The notes under the pieces are model-generated. The model was not told the origin of the DNA and did not search any database. It saw only the letters and a program-made list of their open reading frames with translations. The translations under genes and the position numbers were made by a program. Of a stretch of DNA of 32,679 nt, positions 1 to 8,124 are shown piece after piece. Each line of letters starts with the position of its first letter. Within the stretch, counting starts at the first letter, position 1. The DNA lies in contig NZ_JAANOY010000022.1 of NCBI RefSeq assembly GCF_011320095.1, positions 1-32,679 on the forward strand, read 5' to 3'. The DNA comes from Cognatiluteimonas telluris (GTDB taxonomy: Bacteria > Pseudomonadota > Gammaproteobacteria > Xanthomonadales > Xanthomonadaceae).

Positions 1-279
1 GTGGCGCTTGCGCCTGCGCTGCCGGGCGCGCACGCCGGGGCGGGACCGCTCGCCACGTCCGCCGCCGATGCCGGCCTGGCGATCGCCATCGCCCGCGAAT
101 CGGCGGCGCGCGCCGCGCTCGACCAGACGCTGCACGTGCAGCGGCGGCTGCAGGAAGACGAGCGCGAACATCGCCAGGCACGCGAGGCCGCGCAACGCGG
201 CAATGGCAGCGAACGCTGCATCGCCGGCCAGAAGATGCGTCGCGTCAGCAACGGCTGGGTGCAGGCCGGATCCTGCTGA
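1..279 (+). CDS. Hypothetical protein, probably the 3' part of a gene cut by the window edge
   Basis: The frame is open from the first base and ends at a TGA at 277-279, giving 92 residues. The N-terminal half is Ala-rich; a charged helical stretch (QRRLQEDEREHRQ) follows, and the C-terminus carries the pattern CIAGQKMRRVSNGW ending in Cys. That tail looks like a constrained protein end rather than random GC-rich sequence. Base 1 happens to be GTG, but the true start may lie outside the window. I do not recognise the family. Several other frames are also open here because of the high GC, so confidence is limited. Confidence 0.4.
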   Translation: MALAPALPGAHAGAGPLATSAADAGLAIAIARESAARAALDQTLHVQRRLQEDEREHRQAREAAQRGNGSERCIAGQKMRRVSNGWVQAGSC

Positions 280-528
280 GCCGATAGCCGGTACGACTCC
301 GGTGCGCTCCGCGAACCGGACAACGCCTGCTGACGTTGCGTAGCGTCGGGAGCCCGGCCGGCGCCATTGGCTGCCGCATTCCCGGGCCGGCGTCGCGTCG
401 GTCACGCCGGGGAGCGCGCGCAGGGTCGCGATCGCGCAGTGGGCGTCACTTCGACGCGCGCGGTTTCCGGCGGCCGCGGCCGCGCCAGGTCAGTCGTGCC
501 CATCGCATCAGGCCTGCTGCGACGCGGT

Positions 529-933
529 TCAGGCCCAGGTCTCCCCGTCCGACCAGGCCTGCGATGCCGCGCGACCGGCGGCGATGTCATCGACCACCAG
601 AATCAGCTGGTTGGCGTGGTCGCTGTACAGCACTTCGATGTTGACGCCGGCATCGGCCATGCGCTGGCACAGCAGTCCCAGTTGCCCGGGCACGTCCTGG
701 CGCAGGCGCTGCACCAGCACCTCGCGCACCGCCGACAGGGTGATGTCCGCCCGCGCCAACGCACGCACGGCCGCGGCTTCGTCAGCGTCGGCGACCAGGA
801 AATGCGCCACGCCCTTGCCGCCGACCACCCACGCGCCACCGCCCTCGACGCTGACGCCGGCCTGCCCCAGCGCAGCGCCCATGCGCGCCAGCGCGCCCGG
901 CCGATCGTCCAGCAGCAGCGCAAGATCCTTCAT
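529..933 (-). CDS. ACT domain protein (two tandem ACT modules)
   Basis: This 134-residue protein begins MKDLALLLDDRPGALARMG, a classic ACT-domain opening in which a beta strand is followed by a D-x-PGxL turn and a helix. A second module starts near residue 74 with DVPGQLGLLCQRMADAGVN. ACT domains bind amino acids or other small ligands and usually regulate metabolic enzymes; here there is no catalytic domain, so it is a free-standing sensor. Its ATG overlaps the TGA of the upstream OsmC gene as ATGA, so the two are probably translated together. The ligand cannot be told from the sequence. Confidence 0.85.
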   Translation of the reverse strand: MKDLALLLDDRPGALARMGAALGQAGVSVEGGGAWVVGGKGVAHFLVADADEAAAVRALARADITLSAVREVLVQRLRQDVPGQLGLLCQRMADAGVNIEVLYSDHANQLILVVDDIAAGRAASQAWSDGETWA

Positions 934-1424
934 GGCGCCGCCATCGTCGCGTCGGCGGCGCTCACCACCGCCTCGTGCGCGATCGGGAAGTTGCAGGAAT
1001 TGGCGATGAAGCACAGCGCATGCGCGCGTTCGTGCAGCGCGATCGCACGCTCGACCTGCGCCACGTCGGCGACCACGACGCGCGGGTGCAGCAGCGCCGC
1101 GGTGAAGCGTCCACTGCCGTCGGGCGACAACGCCATCGTCGCCGTGGCGTCGTCGCTGTAGGCCAGCACGTTGACCCGGTGGCGTGCGCACAACGCGAGG
1201 TAGGACAGCATGTGGCAACTGCTGATCGCCACCAGCAGCAGGTCTTCGGGGTTGTGCCGCGAGGGATCGCCGCGGAAGCCGGGATCCGCCGAACCCGACA
1301 GCTCCGGCTTGCCCTGGATCCGCACGCGGAACTCGCGTCCGTAATCGTCGTAGTGCGACGTGCCCTGGCCGCGGTTTCCGGTCCAGGCCAGCGCGGCGGC
1401 GTAGTGGTGCGTTGCATCGGACAT
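930..1424 (-). CDS. OsmC family protein
   Basis: The 164-residue protein has the OsmC-like fold markers: NPEDLLLVAISSCH at about residues 58-71, with Glu60 and Cys70, and a second cysteine region near 138-144 (CFIANSC). OsmC/Ohr proteins reduce organic hydroperoxides with a cysteine pair in the cytoplasm; the spacing fits the broader OsmC group better than Ohr proper. The ATG at 1424 was chosen because the family core begins right after it. The frame stays open upstream to about 1709, but that stretch does not resemble an OsmC N-terminus. It is the first gene of a two-gene operon with the ACT protein. Confidence 0.85.
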   Translation of the reverse strand: MSDATHHYAAALAWTGNRGQGTSHYDDYGREFRVRIQGKPELSGSADPGFRGDPSRHNPEDLLLVAISSCHMLSYLALCARHRVNVLAYSDDATATMALSPDGSGRFTAALLHPRVVVADVAQVERAIALHERAHALCFIANSCNFPIAHEAVVSAADATMAAP

Positions 1425-1722
1425 GGCGGTCTCACCGGGGACGCACCGCCATGCTAAGCCCGGCGCCGCCCGGGCAGGGCCCGCGCGGGCAAAGCTCGCC
1501 CGGGCCGTGCGAGGCGGGCGCCCGCCGTCGACGCCCGGTATTGCGGAAGGCACCATCGAGTTCGGGCCCATGGTCGTCGGCAGCACGCCGTCCCAGCGCC
1601 CGGCGCGGGTGAAGTCGACCAGGTTCTCGGCGACGTTCCCCCTGGTGTGCTCATGGTTTTCCCCTGGCGACGGAATGTCGCCGCCGCGGTTTATCGGTGA
1701 TGTGTGCATCCTGCGCCGCCCG
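1425..1722. other. Spacer upstream of the OsmC gene, no assigned gene
   Basis: No gene can be assigned with confidence. The minus-strand frame of the OsmC gene stays open through this stretch and encodes a peptide containing ENLVDFTRAGRWDGVLP and SMVPSAIPGVDGGR (about 1540-1650), which reads more like real protein than GC noise. It could be a small gene, a remnant, or chance. Confidence 0.4.
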
Positions 1723-1752
1723 CCAAAAGAAAGGCCCCGCCGGAGCGGGGCC
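1723..1752 (-). terminator. Rho-independent terminator of the EF-hand gene
   Basis: The arms GGCCCCGC (1733-1740) and GCGGGGCC (1745-1752) enclose the loop CGGA. Read on the minus strand, the stem is followed by a TTTCTTTT tract. It lies 27 bases past the stop codon of the EF-hand gene. Confidence 0.85.
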
Positions 1753-1778
1753 CTGTCGACGGCGCCGGTGGCGCGCGC

Positions 1779-2483
1779 TTACTTCGCCGGCGGTGCGCGA
1801 TGGCCCGCGCCGATCTCATCCCTGGACACGAAGCCGTCGTGGTTGGCATCCATGCGCGCGAACATCGCCTGCGCGGCGGCCGCATGTTCGGCGGCGGTGA
1901 TGCTGCCGTCGTGGTTGGCGTCCATCATCGCGTGCATGCCACCCATCCCATGATGGCCACCCCAGTCGCCACGGCCAGGGCCGTCGTCGTCCGTCGCGTG
2001 CATCGCCTGCATTTCCGCGGCGGTGACCTTGCCGTCATGGTTGCCATCCATGCGTGCGAATTTCGCGCGCGCCCGGGCCACCGCTTCGGCCTCGGTCAAC
2101 ACCCCGTCCTGGTTGGCATCCATCCTTGCCATGTGCCCGCCACGCATGCCTTCGTGCATGCCTTCGTGCATCCCGTCGTGCATGCCCCCGTGCCCCATGG
2201 CCTGGCGCATCGCCTCGTGCCCGGCCTGCATCTCGGCGGTGCCGATGGTGCCGTCGTGGTTGGCATCCATGCGCGCGAACATCGCCTGCGCGCCGGCGGC
2301 GTGCTCCTGCGCGGAGAGGCGGCCATCGCGGTTGCCGTCCATGCGCTGGAACATCGCGTCCATGCCTGCCGTGGCGGCGGCTGGCGCGGCGGGCGCCTTC
2401 ACGTCCTGGGCCCAGGCCGTGGCCGACAGGGCCAGGCCGCCGACCATCGAAAACAGGATCGTCTGGCGCATCTTGCGATTCAT
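1779..2483 (-). CDS. Exported six-EF-hand calcium-binding protein
   Basis: The 234-residue protein starts with a signal peptide (basic MNRKMRQ, a hydrophobic stretch, then ATAWA before QD). Six canonical 12-residue EF loops of the form D-x-N-x-DG-x-(I/V/L)-x-x-x-E lie at residues 49-60, 73-84, 122-133, 146-157, 188-199 and 212-223. Between loops 2 and 3 is a Met/His/Gly-rich stretch (about 97-118) with repeated HEGM/HDGM units, and a shorter His-rich stretch lies near 176-184. The protein probably binds Ca2+ in the periplasm or outside the cell; the Met/His insert could bind Cu or another soft metal, which is inference. It is a single gene ending at the terminator 27 bases downstream. Confidence 0.85.
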   Translation of the reverse strand: MNRKMRQTILFSMVGGLALSATAWAQDVKAPAAPAAATAGMDAMFQRMDGNRDGRLSAQEHAAGAQAMFARMDANHDGTIGTAEMQAGHEAMRQAMGHGGMHDGMHEGMHEGMRGGHMARMDANQDGVLTEAEAVARARAKFARMDGNHDGKVTAAEMQAMHATDDDGPGRGDWGGHHGMGGMHAMMDANHDGSITAAEHAAAAQAMFARMDANHDGFVSRDEIGAGHRAPPAK

Positions 2484-2647
2484 TTCAGACTCCGACTGCG
2501 GAAAGTCCGGACACCCTGCGCCGCCGGGAATGAGTCGCCGGTAAATATCCGCCCGGCCGGGGCACCGCATTCAGCTGTCGTCCGCCCATCCAGGGTCCGG
2601 CCGCGGTCGGTCGCCTGCGTTCCGGGCGCAGCGCCGCAACCAGGCGG

Positions 2648-3517
2648 CTACAGCGGCCGCCCGCTGGTGAATTCCCGCGCGCGGCCGTCCAGCGGATCCG
2701 CGAAGGCCAGCTTGCGCGCCAGCAGCCGCAGTGGCCGCGCGGGATCGTCCGCCACGGGCGAGACGCGCGGATACAGGCGGTCGTTCGCGATCGGCGCGCC
2801 GAGCGCGGCCATGTGCACGCGCAACTGGTGCTTGCGACCGGTGATCGGCACCAGGGCGTAGCGCCACGGGCCATCGCCGCGCTGAAGGACGTCGATCCGG
2901 CTGTGGCTGTCCGGCGGACCGGGGACTTCGCGCATGCGGAAGAAGGGCTCGCCGCGTTCCAGTCGTGAACTGCGGACGTGCGGAAACTCCAGGTCGCGCA
3001 ATGCCGGCGCGAGCGCCTCGTAGCTTTTCTCGACCCGTCGATGGGCGAACAACGCGCTGTAGCGCGCGCGACTGCCGGGATCGGCGGAAAACAACACCAG
3101 CCCAGCGGTATCGCGATCGATCCGATGCAACGGCACCAGCTGCGGATTGCCCAGCAGCGCGACCAGCCGCGCGAGCAGCGTCTCGCGCACGAAGCGGCCT
3201 GCAGGCATTACCGGCAGGAAGTGCGGCTTGTCGACGACGACCAGGTGCGCATCGACGTGCACCAGCCGCACGTCGCCGTCGATCGGTGGCTCGTCCGCCA
3301 CCTCGCGGAAATAGCGCACTTCCAGCCCGACGCGATGGACGGCATCCACTGCGAGCGCGTTGCCGTCGCCGTCGAGCACGCGTCCGCGCGCGAAGCGGTC
3401 GCGCCAACGCTCGCGGTCGATCGCGGGAAAGCGCGCGCACAGGGCATCGAGCACGGTCGCCCACGGCCCCGGCGGCAACTGCAGGCGACTGGGCGGGGTG
3501 GAATCCGGCGAAGGCAT
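2648..3517 (-). CDS. RluA family pseudouridine synthase
   Basis: The 289-residue protein carries the RluA-family active-site motif HRIDRDTAG (residues 131-139), in which Asp134 is the expected catalytic aspartate, the preceding LVVVDKPHFLPVMP segment, and a late GRKHQLRVHMAALGAPI segment. It converts uridine in rRNA or tRNA to pseudouridine; the target cannot be told. The ATG at 3517 was chosen because the conserved LPPGPWATVLDALCARFP opening follows at once. The frame is open to 3631 with other ATGs, but that extra N-terminus is basic and low in information. The gene is divergent from the DJ-1/PfpI-like gene starting at 3689. Confidence 0.88.
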   Translation of the reverse strand: MPSPDSTPPSRLQLPPGPWATVLDALCARFPAIDRERWRDRFARGRVLDGDGNALAVDAVHRVGLEVRYFREVADEPPIDGDVRLVHVDAHLVVVDKPHFLPVMPAGRFVRETLLARLVALLGNPQLVPLHRIDRDTAGLVLFSADPGSRARYSALFAHRRVEKSYEALAPALRDLEFPHVRSSRLERGEPFFRMREVPGPPDSHSRIDVLQRGDGPWRYALVPITGRKHQLRVHMAALGAPIANDRLYPRVSPVADDPARPLRLLARKLAFADPLDGRAREFTSGRPL

Positions 3518-3688
3518 CGCGGCAGCTTGGCGCGCCGGCGGTGGCTTGCCAACGGGTCGTCGTCTGGCGGCCATCGGCGCGGCGCGATCCATCCGCCAGC
3601 CCGTTGGCAGGGTTTGACTGCTTGTTGTCATTTACGCCAGGCGCGGTGCGCCGGATCGTCTGCCTGCCGAATCCTGAAGGACACCGCC

Positions 3689-4849
3689 ATGCGTCGACGC
3701 CCCCACCTGCTTGCCTGCGCCCCGCTCGTCGCCGCGCTCGCTTTCGCCTGCACCACGCCCGCGCTGGCGTCCGATGCCGCCACCATTCCCCCGCTCGCCG
3801 CGGTCCCTGGCCATGCCACGCTCGAGCACATCGCGCCCTGGCACAGCCGCTTCGGCCGCAGCCGCCCGCTGGTCGCGATCGTCGGCAACAACAGCGGCAC
3901 CGAACTGGTCGATTTCGTCGTCCCCTACGGCGTGCTGATGACGGCCGACGTCGCCGATGTCGTCACCGTCGGCGCGCATCCCGGACCGCTGACCATGCGC
4001 CCGGCGCTGCAGCTGCAGCCGCAGGCGGGCACGCGCGAATTCAACGCGCGCTTTCCCGATGGGGCCGACTACGTGATCGTGCCGGCGGTGGTGGATCGCA
4101 CCGATCCGGTGCTGCTGGGCTGGATCGCCGCGCAGTACCACCGCGGCGCGACCCTGGTGAGCATCTGCGATGGCGCGCTGGTCGTCGCCGAGGCCGGCCT
4201 GTCGAACGGCCACGTCGCCACCGCCCACTGGGCGACCGAATCCCTGCGCGCGCAGCGCTATCCCGGCACGCACTGGGTCAAGGACGCGCGCTACGTCGCC
4301 GATGGCCGCATCGTCTCCAGCGCGGGCATCAGCGCCGCGATGCCGACGTCACTGGCATTGGTCGAAGCCATCGCCGGCCGCGCGCGCGCCGAAGCCACCG
4401 CGCGCGCGCTCGGCGTGGCCGACTGGAGCCCGCGCCACGACAGCGATGCGTTCCAGCCGCGGTTCGGGGTCAACCTCGGCGCGTTCGCCGCCACCAACTA
4501 CACCAACCACTGGTTCCATTCGCTGCAGCACGTCGGCGTGCCGGTGGCCGCGGGCGTCGACGAGATCGCGCTGGCGATCACCGCCGATGCGTATTCGCGC
4601 ACCGGGCGCAGCCACGCCGAGGCCGTAACTGCTGCGCGCGGGCCGCTGGCCACGCGCCATGGCCTGGTGCTGCTGCCCGATCGCGTGGCAGGCGACGGAC
4701 AGGCGACGGACGTGATGCTGCCGGCGCTGGCGGCCGCACCGCCGGCGAAGACGTTCGATACGGTGCTGGCGTCGATCGCCACCCGCTACGGTCGCCGCAC
4801 CGCTTACGGCGTGGCACTGGACTTCGAGTATCCCGGCTTCCGACACTGA
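3689..4849 (+). CDS. Exported DJ-1/PfpI-like protein
   Basis: The 386-residue protein has a signal peptide (MRRRPHLL, hydrophobic stretch, ALA before SD near residue 28) followed by a DJ-1/PfpI (class I glutamine amidotransferase-like) domain with a nucleophile-elbow motif ICDGA at Cys160. The region about 190-245 (GHVATAHW, then DGRIVSSAGIS) aligns by eye with the ligand-sensing domain of the AraC regulator next door. A C-terminal part of about 130 residues has no HTH and may be a second, degenerate domain of the same type. AAGG at 3677-3680 is a plausible ribosome-binding site. Export of a GlxA-like sensor domain is unusual; its substrate is unknown. Confidence 0.75.
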   Translation: MRRRPHLLACAPLVAALAFACTTPALASDAATIPPLAAVPGHATLEHIAPWHSRFGRSRPLVAIVGNNSGTELVDFVVPYGVLMTADVADVVTVGAHPGPLTMRPALQLQPQAGTREFNARFPDGADYVIVPAVVDRTDPVLLGWIAAQYHRGATLVSICDGALVVAEAGLSNGHVATAHWATESLRAQRYPGTHWVKDARYVADGRIVSSAGISAAMPTSLALVEAIAGRARAEATARALGVADWSPRHDSDAFQPRFGVNLGAFAATNYTNHWFHSLQHVGVPVAAGVDEIALAITADAYSRTGRSHAEAVTAARGPLATRHGLVLLPDRVAGDGQATDVMLPALAAAPPAKTFDTVLASIATRYGRRTAYGVALDFEYPGFRH

Positions 4850-4872
4850 CCGCCCCACCCCGGCACGCCGCG

Positions 4873-5922
4873 ATGGACACCTCCGCCCTCCCGCCCCCGG
4901 TTCCGCTGCGCGTGGTGCTGCTGGCCCACGAACAGATGAACCTGCTCGACCTCAGCGGCCCGCTGCAGGCGCTGGCCACGGCGCGGCGCGTGGATGCGCG
5001 GCCCGACGGCGACGAGCCCGCCCTGTACGACACCATCGTCGCCTCGGTCGATGGCGGCGTCGTCACCACCAGCTGCGGATTGCCGATCATGACGGTGGCG
5101 CTGGCGTCGCTGGACGCCATCGCCATCGACACCCTGATCGCGCCGGGTGGCTGCAAGGGCGATGTGTTCGAAGCGCCGCCGCGGCTGGTGGCGTGGATCG
5201 CGCAACGCGCGCCGCAGGTGCGCCGGGTGTGCTCGGTGTGCACCGGCGCCTTCCTGCTGGCCGCGGCTGGGCAGCTCGACGGCCGCCGGGTCGCCACCCA
5301 CTGGGACTGGGTGTCGCGGCTGGGCGCGCAGTACCCCGGCATCCGCATCGACGCCGACCGCATCTACATCCAGGACGGCAACGTCTGGACCTCGGCGGGC
5401 GTCAGTGCCGGCATCGACCTCACGCTGGCCCTGATCGAAGCCGACTTCGGCCACCAGGTCGCGATCCGGACCGCGCGGCAACTGGTGATGTTCATCAAGC
5501 GCTCGGGCGGGCAATCGCAGTTCAGCGTGCCGCTGGCCGCGCAGCTGCATGACCGCGGCGACTTCGCCGACCTGCACGCGTGGATGGCGGCGCACCTGGC
5601 CGACGACCTCGGCGTCGAGCGCCTGGCCGCGCAGGCCGGCATGTCGCCGCGCAACTTCGCCCGCAGCTATGCCGCCCGCGTCGGCCGCACCCCGGCCAAA
5701 ACCGTCGACGCCATGCGCCTGGAAGCCGCATGCCGCGCACTGGAAGACACCAGCCTGCCGCTGAAGACGATCGCCGCCGCCACCGGCCATGGCGAGGAGC
5801 AGACATTGCGTCGTGCCTTCCAGCGCCAGCTCGGCGTCAGCCCGACCCAGTACCGCGAACGCTTCGCCGCGCGTCCGGCCGCGGCATCCGGTCGCCAGCG
5901 CGCCACTCCGGGCGTGGCGTAG
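4873..5922 (+). CDS. GlxA-type AraC family transcriptional regulator
   Basis: In this 349-residue protein, residues about 10-205 form a DJ-1/PfpI-like domain (PGGCKGDVFE, then VCSVCTGAFLL with Cys123 at the elbow, then VATHWDWV and TSAGVSAGIDLTLALIE). Residues about 240-335 form an AraC DNA-binding domain with two helix-turn-helix units (RLAAQAGMSPRNFARSY and IAAATGHGEEQTLRRAF). Members of this group (GlxA, ArgR/CdhR-like) respond to small metabolites. It starts 23 bases after the exported DJ-1 protein, so the two are probably one operon, and the regulator may control it. The ligand is unknown. Confidence 0.88.
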   Translation: MDTSALPPPVPLRVVLLAHEQMNLLDLSGPLQALATARRVDARPDGDEPALYDTIVASVDGGVVTTSCGLPIMTVALASLDAIAIDTLIAPGGCKGDVFEAPPRLVAWIAQRAPQVRRVCSVCTGAFLLAAAGQLDGRRVATHWDWVSRLGAQYPGIRIDADRIYIQDGNVWTSAGVSAGIDLTLALIEADFGHQVAIRTARQLVMFIKRSGGQSQFSVPLAAQLHDRGDFADLHAWMAAHLADDLGVERLAAQAGMSPRNFARSYAARVGRTPAKTVDAMRLEAACRALEDTSLPLKTIAAATGHGEEQTLRRAFQRQLGVSPTQYRERFAARPAAASGRQRATPGVA

Positions 5923-6029
5923 GCGCGGCGTAGGCGCTTCGCCCTTGCGGCACGCACGGCCGCCTGCCATCGGCGCAGGCGATTCGCCTGTCTGGCAGCC
6001 TTGCTTCCGAAAGCCGAAGCGCGCGGTGC

Positions 6030-6752
6030 TCAGCGCGGTATCCGCTGGCCCAGGCTCGCCGACGGTGCCGACGGCCGTCGGGCGACGGTGCCTTGCTCCA
6101 GCGCCTTCACCAGCAGCTCGGCCGCAGCCTGGCTCGACTTGGGATTCTGGCCGGTGATGAGCTGCCGATCCTGGCGCACGTGGCTGGCCATCGGCGGGCC
6201 GTTCTCGACCTGCGCGCCGAGTTCGCGCAGCCGCGTCGACAGCAGGAACGGGACGACGTCGGCAACGCCCGCGAGCTGTTCTTCCTCGTCCGAGAACGCG
6301 GTCAGCGTGTAGCCCTCGACCAGCGGTTTGCCATCGCCGCGGCTGACGCCGACGAAGGCCGCCGGGCCATGGCAGACCGACGCGATCGGCTTGCCCTGCG
6401 CAAGGAAGTCGGCGAGCACCGCGCCGAGCACCGGATTGTCCGGGAAGTCGAACATGGTGCCATGGCCGCCGGGGATGAACACCGCGTCGAAGTCATCGGC
6501 ATGCCGCCCTTCCAGCGGATGCGCCTGCTGCAGGCGCTTGCCGGCCTCTTCCCACTCGGGGTGCCTTTCGGCCTCGCCAGCACTGTGCGGATCGATCGGC
6601 GTGTCGCCGCCCTTGGGGCTGGCGACGGTCAGCGCGTGTCCGGCGTCGCGCAGCACGTCATGCGGGACCGCGAATTCCTCCAGCCACAGGCCCGTGCCCG
6701 AGCCGTTGGGCATGCGCCCGGCGCTGGTGACGATCATGAGGATGTTGGCCAT
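6030..6752 (-). CDS. DJ-1/PfpI family protein, Hsp31-like
   Basis: The 240-residue protein shows the Hsp31/YhbO-type pattern: TGLWLEEFAVPHDVL with Glu25 or Glu26, FIPGGHGTMFDFPDN, and the nucleophile motif ASVCHGPAA with Cys127-His128. Relatives act as glutathione-independent glyoxalases (methylglyoxal to lactate), protein or nucleotide deglycases, or chaperones. AGGAG lies a few bases upstream of the ATG at 6752 and supports that start. The gene stands alone. The C-terminal 20 residues are Arg/Ser/Ala-rich and look like a free tail. Confidence 0.88.
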   Translation of the reverse strand: MANILMIVTSAGRMPNGSGTGLWLEEFAVPHDVLRDAGHALTVASPKGGDTPIDPHSAGEAERHPEWEEAGKRLQQAHPLEGRHADDFDAVFIPGGHGTMFDFPDNPVLGAVLADFLAQGKPIASVCHGPAAFVGVSRGDGKPLVEGYTLTAFSDEEEQLAGVADVVPFLLSTRLRELGAQVENGPPMASHVRQDRQLITGQNPKSSQAAAELLVKALEQGTVARRPSAPSASLGQRIPR

Positions 6753-6865
6753 GGTGGGCTCCTGCGCTTGGGGCCACGAAGGATCGCGCACGGCGGGTTA
6801 AGCAGAAGGGACGACGGGCGAGCGGCAAAGCGGGCGCCGGGGCGACGAAAACGGCGTTTGTTCCG

Positions 6866-6994
6866 GACACACCGCAGGTGCACCATCAGCTGCAGTCCGG
6901 TCCGGGCTTCCAGGACGCCGACGCATTGGCCTGCCACTTCGACGGCATCGACCCGGAGATCCTCGACCGCGGAAGCTGCCTCGAGGCGAAGTAG
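6866..6994 (+). pseudogene. Orphan C-terminal fragment of an M23 peptidase gene
   Basis: In this frame the translation begins DTPQVHHQLQSGPGF and ends ILDRGSCLEAK followed by TAG. It matches the last 42 residues of the intact M23 peptidase at 15840-16898 (DTPHVHYQLQSG to ILDRGTYFEAK) at about 29 of 42 positions, including the stop. No start codon, signal peptide or upstream peptidase domain precedes it, so it is the relic of a duplicated, truncated gene. The second metal-ligand motif H-V-H survives only as V-H-H. Confidence 0.8.
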
Positions 6995-7050
6995 CGGAGA
7001 ACGGTGGTGAAGTCGCTCATCCGTCGCGCCTGTCTCGAAGGAGTTCCTCC

Positions 7051-7968
7051 ATGCAAACAAGTACCTTGGCATGGCCGCGCGTGGTCTTGCTTGGATTGTT
7101 GGCCTGCGCAGCGCCCGCCGCGATCGCGTCCTGTCCACCCGTGGGCTGGAGCCAGGCCGGACTGGATGCGCTCAAGGCCGCGGACTTCCACATCGAAGGG
7201 TCCGACCGTCGCGCCGCCCTTGCGCTCGGCCTGCTCGATTGCCTGGGCGCACGCAATCCGGCGGTGCGCGACGGCATCGCCTTCGAAGCCTGGTCCACCT
7301 GGCTGCGCGCGGGACAACTGGATCAGGAAACGCGACAAGCCGCGCTCGACCGGCTGTTGCCGCGGATCCGTCCGGCCGCGCGCGATGACGACGCGGGATT
7401 CTCCGCGCCGTTTGCCGCACTGGTGTTGTCCGGGATCGCCCGCAGCGACCGCGTCGCACCATGGATGATGCCCGACCAGCGCGAGCAGTTGATCGCGGCC
7501 GGCACCGCATACCTGGCATCGGTGCGCGACTACCGCGGCTTCGATGCGCGCGACGGTTGGCGCCACGGCGTCGCCCACGGCGCCGACCTGATGTTGCAGC
7601 TCGCGCTCAATCCGGCGCTGGACAAGGGCCAGCTCGACCGCATGTTCGCGGCCGTCGCGAGCCAAGTCGCCCCATCGGGCCACGCCTACATCTATGGCGA
7701 GCCCGAGCGCCTGGCGCGCCCCGTGTTGTACGGCGCGCTGCGCGGCCTGCACACCGAAGCCGACTGGTCCGGATGGTTCGAAGCGCTGGCAGGCCCCGGC
7801 GATGCCGCCAGCTGGCAGGAAGCGATGAACACCCAGGCCGGGCTCACCCGCCGCCACGACCTGCGCGCCTTCCTGCTCGCGATCTACGCAGAGATCGCCG
7901 AGGAAACGCGGCCGGAACTCGTCGCCATGCGCCCGGCCGTCCTCGCCGCCCTCAAGCGCGTGCCCTGA
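7051..7968 (+). CDS. Exported DUF2785 family protein
   Basis: The 305-residue protein has an N-terminal hydrophobic signal (WPRVVLLGLLACAAPAAIASC). The sequence IASC fits a lipobox, so it may be a lipoprotein; ordinary cleavage after AIA is also possible. The rest is alpha-helical with WLRAGQLDQETRQAALDRLLP and a GWRHGVAHGADLMLQL motif that I associate with DUF2785, a family of unknown function. AAGGAG eight bases before the ATG fixes the start. The gene follows the M23 relic directly and is convergent with hsp20. Confidence 0.75.
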   Translation: MQTSTLAWPRVVLLGLLACAAPAAIASCPPVGWSQAGLDALKAADFHIEGSDRRAALALGLLDCLGARNPAVRDGIAFEAWSTWLRAGQLDQETRQAALDRLLPRIRPAARDDDAGFSAPFAALVLSGIARSDRVAPWMMPDQREQLIAAGTAYLASVRDYRGFDARDGWRHGVAHGADLMLQLALNPALDKGQLDRMFAAVASQVAPSGHAYIYGEPERLARPVLYGALRGLHTEADWSGWFEALAGPGDAASWQEAMNTQAGLTRRHDLRAFLLAIYAEIAEETRPELVAMRPAVLAALKRVP

Positions 7969-8071
7969 CACGCGCGCAATCGCCGCTCAGCCACCGGCGT
8001 GCCAAAAAGACGCTCTTCGCCGGAGCGGCTCATTTATTCCGTGCCCCCGTTTTGCACACAGCGCACGCGCC

Positions 8072-8104
8072 AAAAAGATGCGCCGCCCGGCAGCGGGGCG
8101 GCGC
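8072..8104 (-). terminator. Rho-independent terminator of the hsp20 gene
   Basis: The arms GCGCCGCCC (8080-8088) and GGGCGGCGC (8096-8104) enclose a 7-base loop. On the minus strand the stem is followed by ATCTTTTT. It lies about 20 bases past the hsp20 stop codon. Confidence 0.82.
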
Positions 8105-8124
8105 GTGTAGGCAGCGCGAGCGAA

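Noticed and set aside
1830-2380. Repeated DNA (TCGTGGTTGGCATCCATGCG-like units) that looks like a CRISPR or tandem array
   Set aside because: The repeats are irregularly spaced and encode the EF-hand loops of one protein on the minus strand.
2965-5922. Very long open frame of 985 codons on the plus strand
   Set aside because: Only its last third (from 4873) is a real gene; the earlier part is Arg-rich, low-information antisense to the pseudouridine synthase and out of frame with the DJ-1-like gene.
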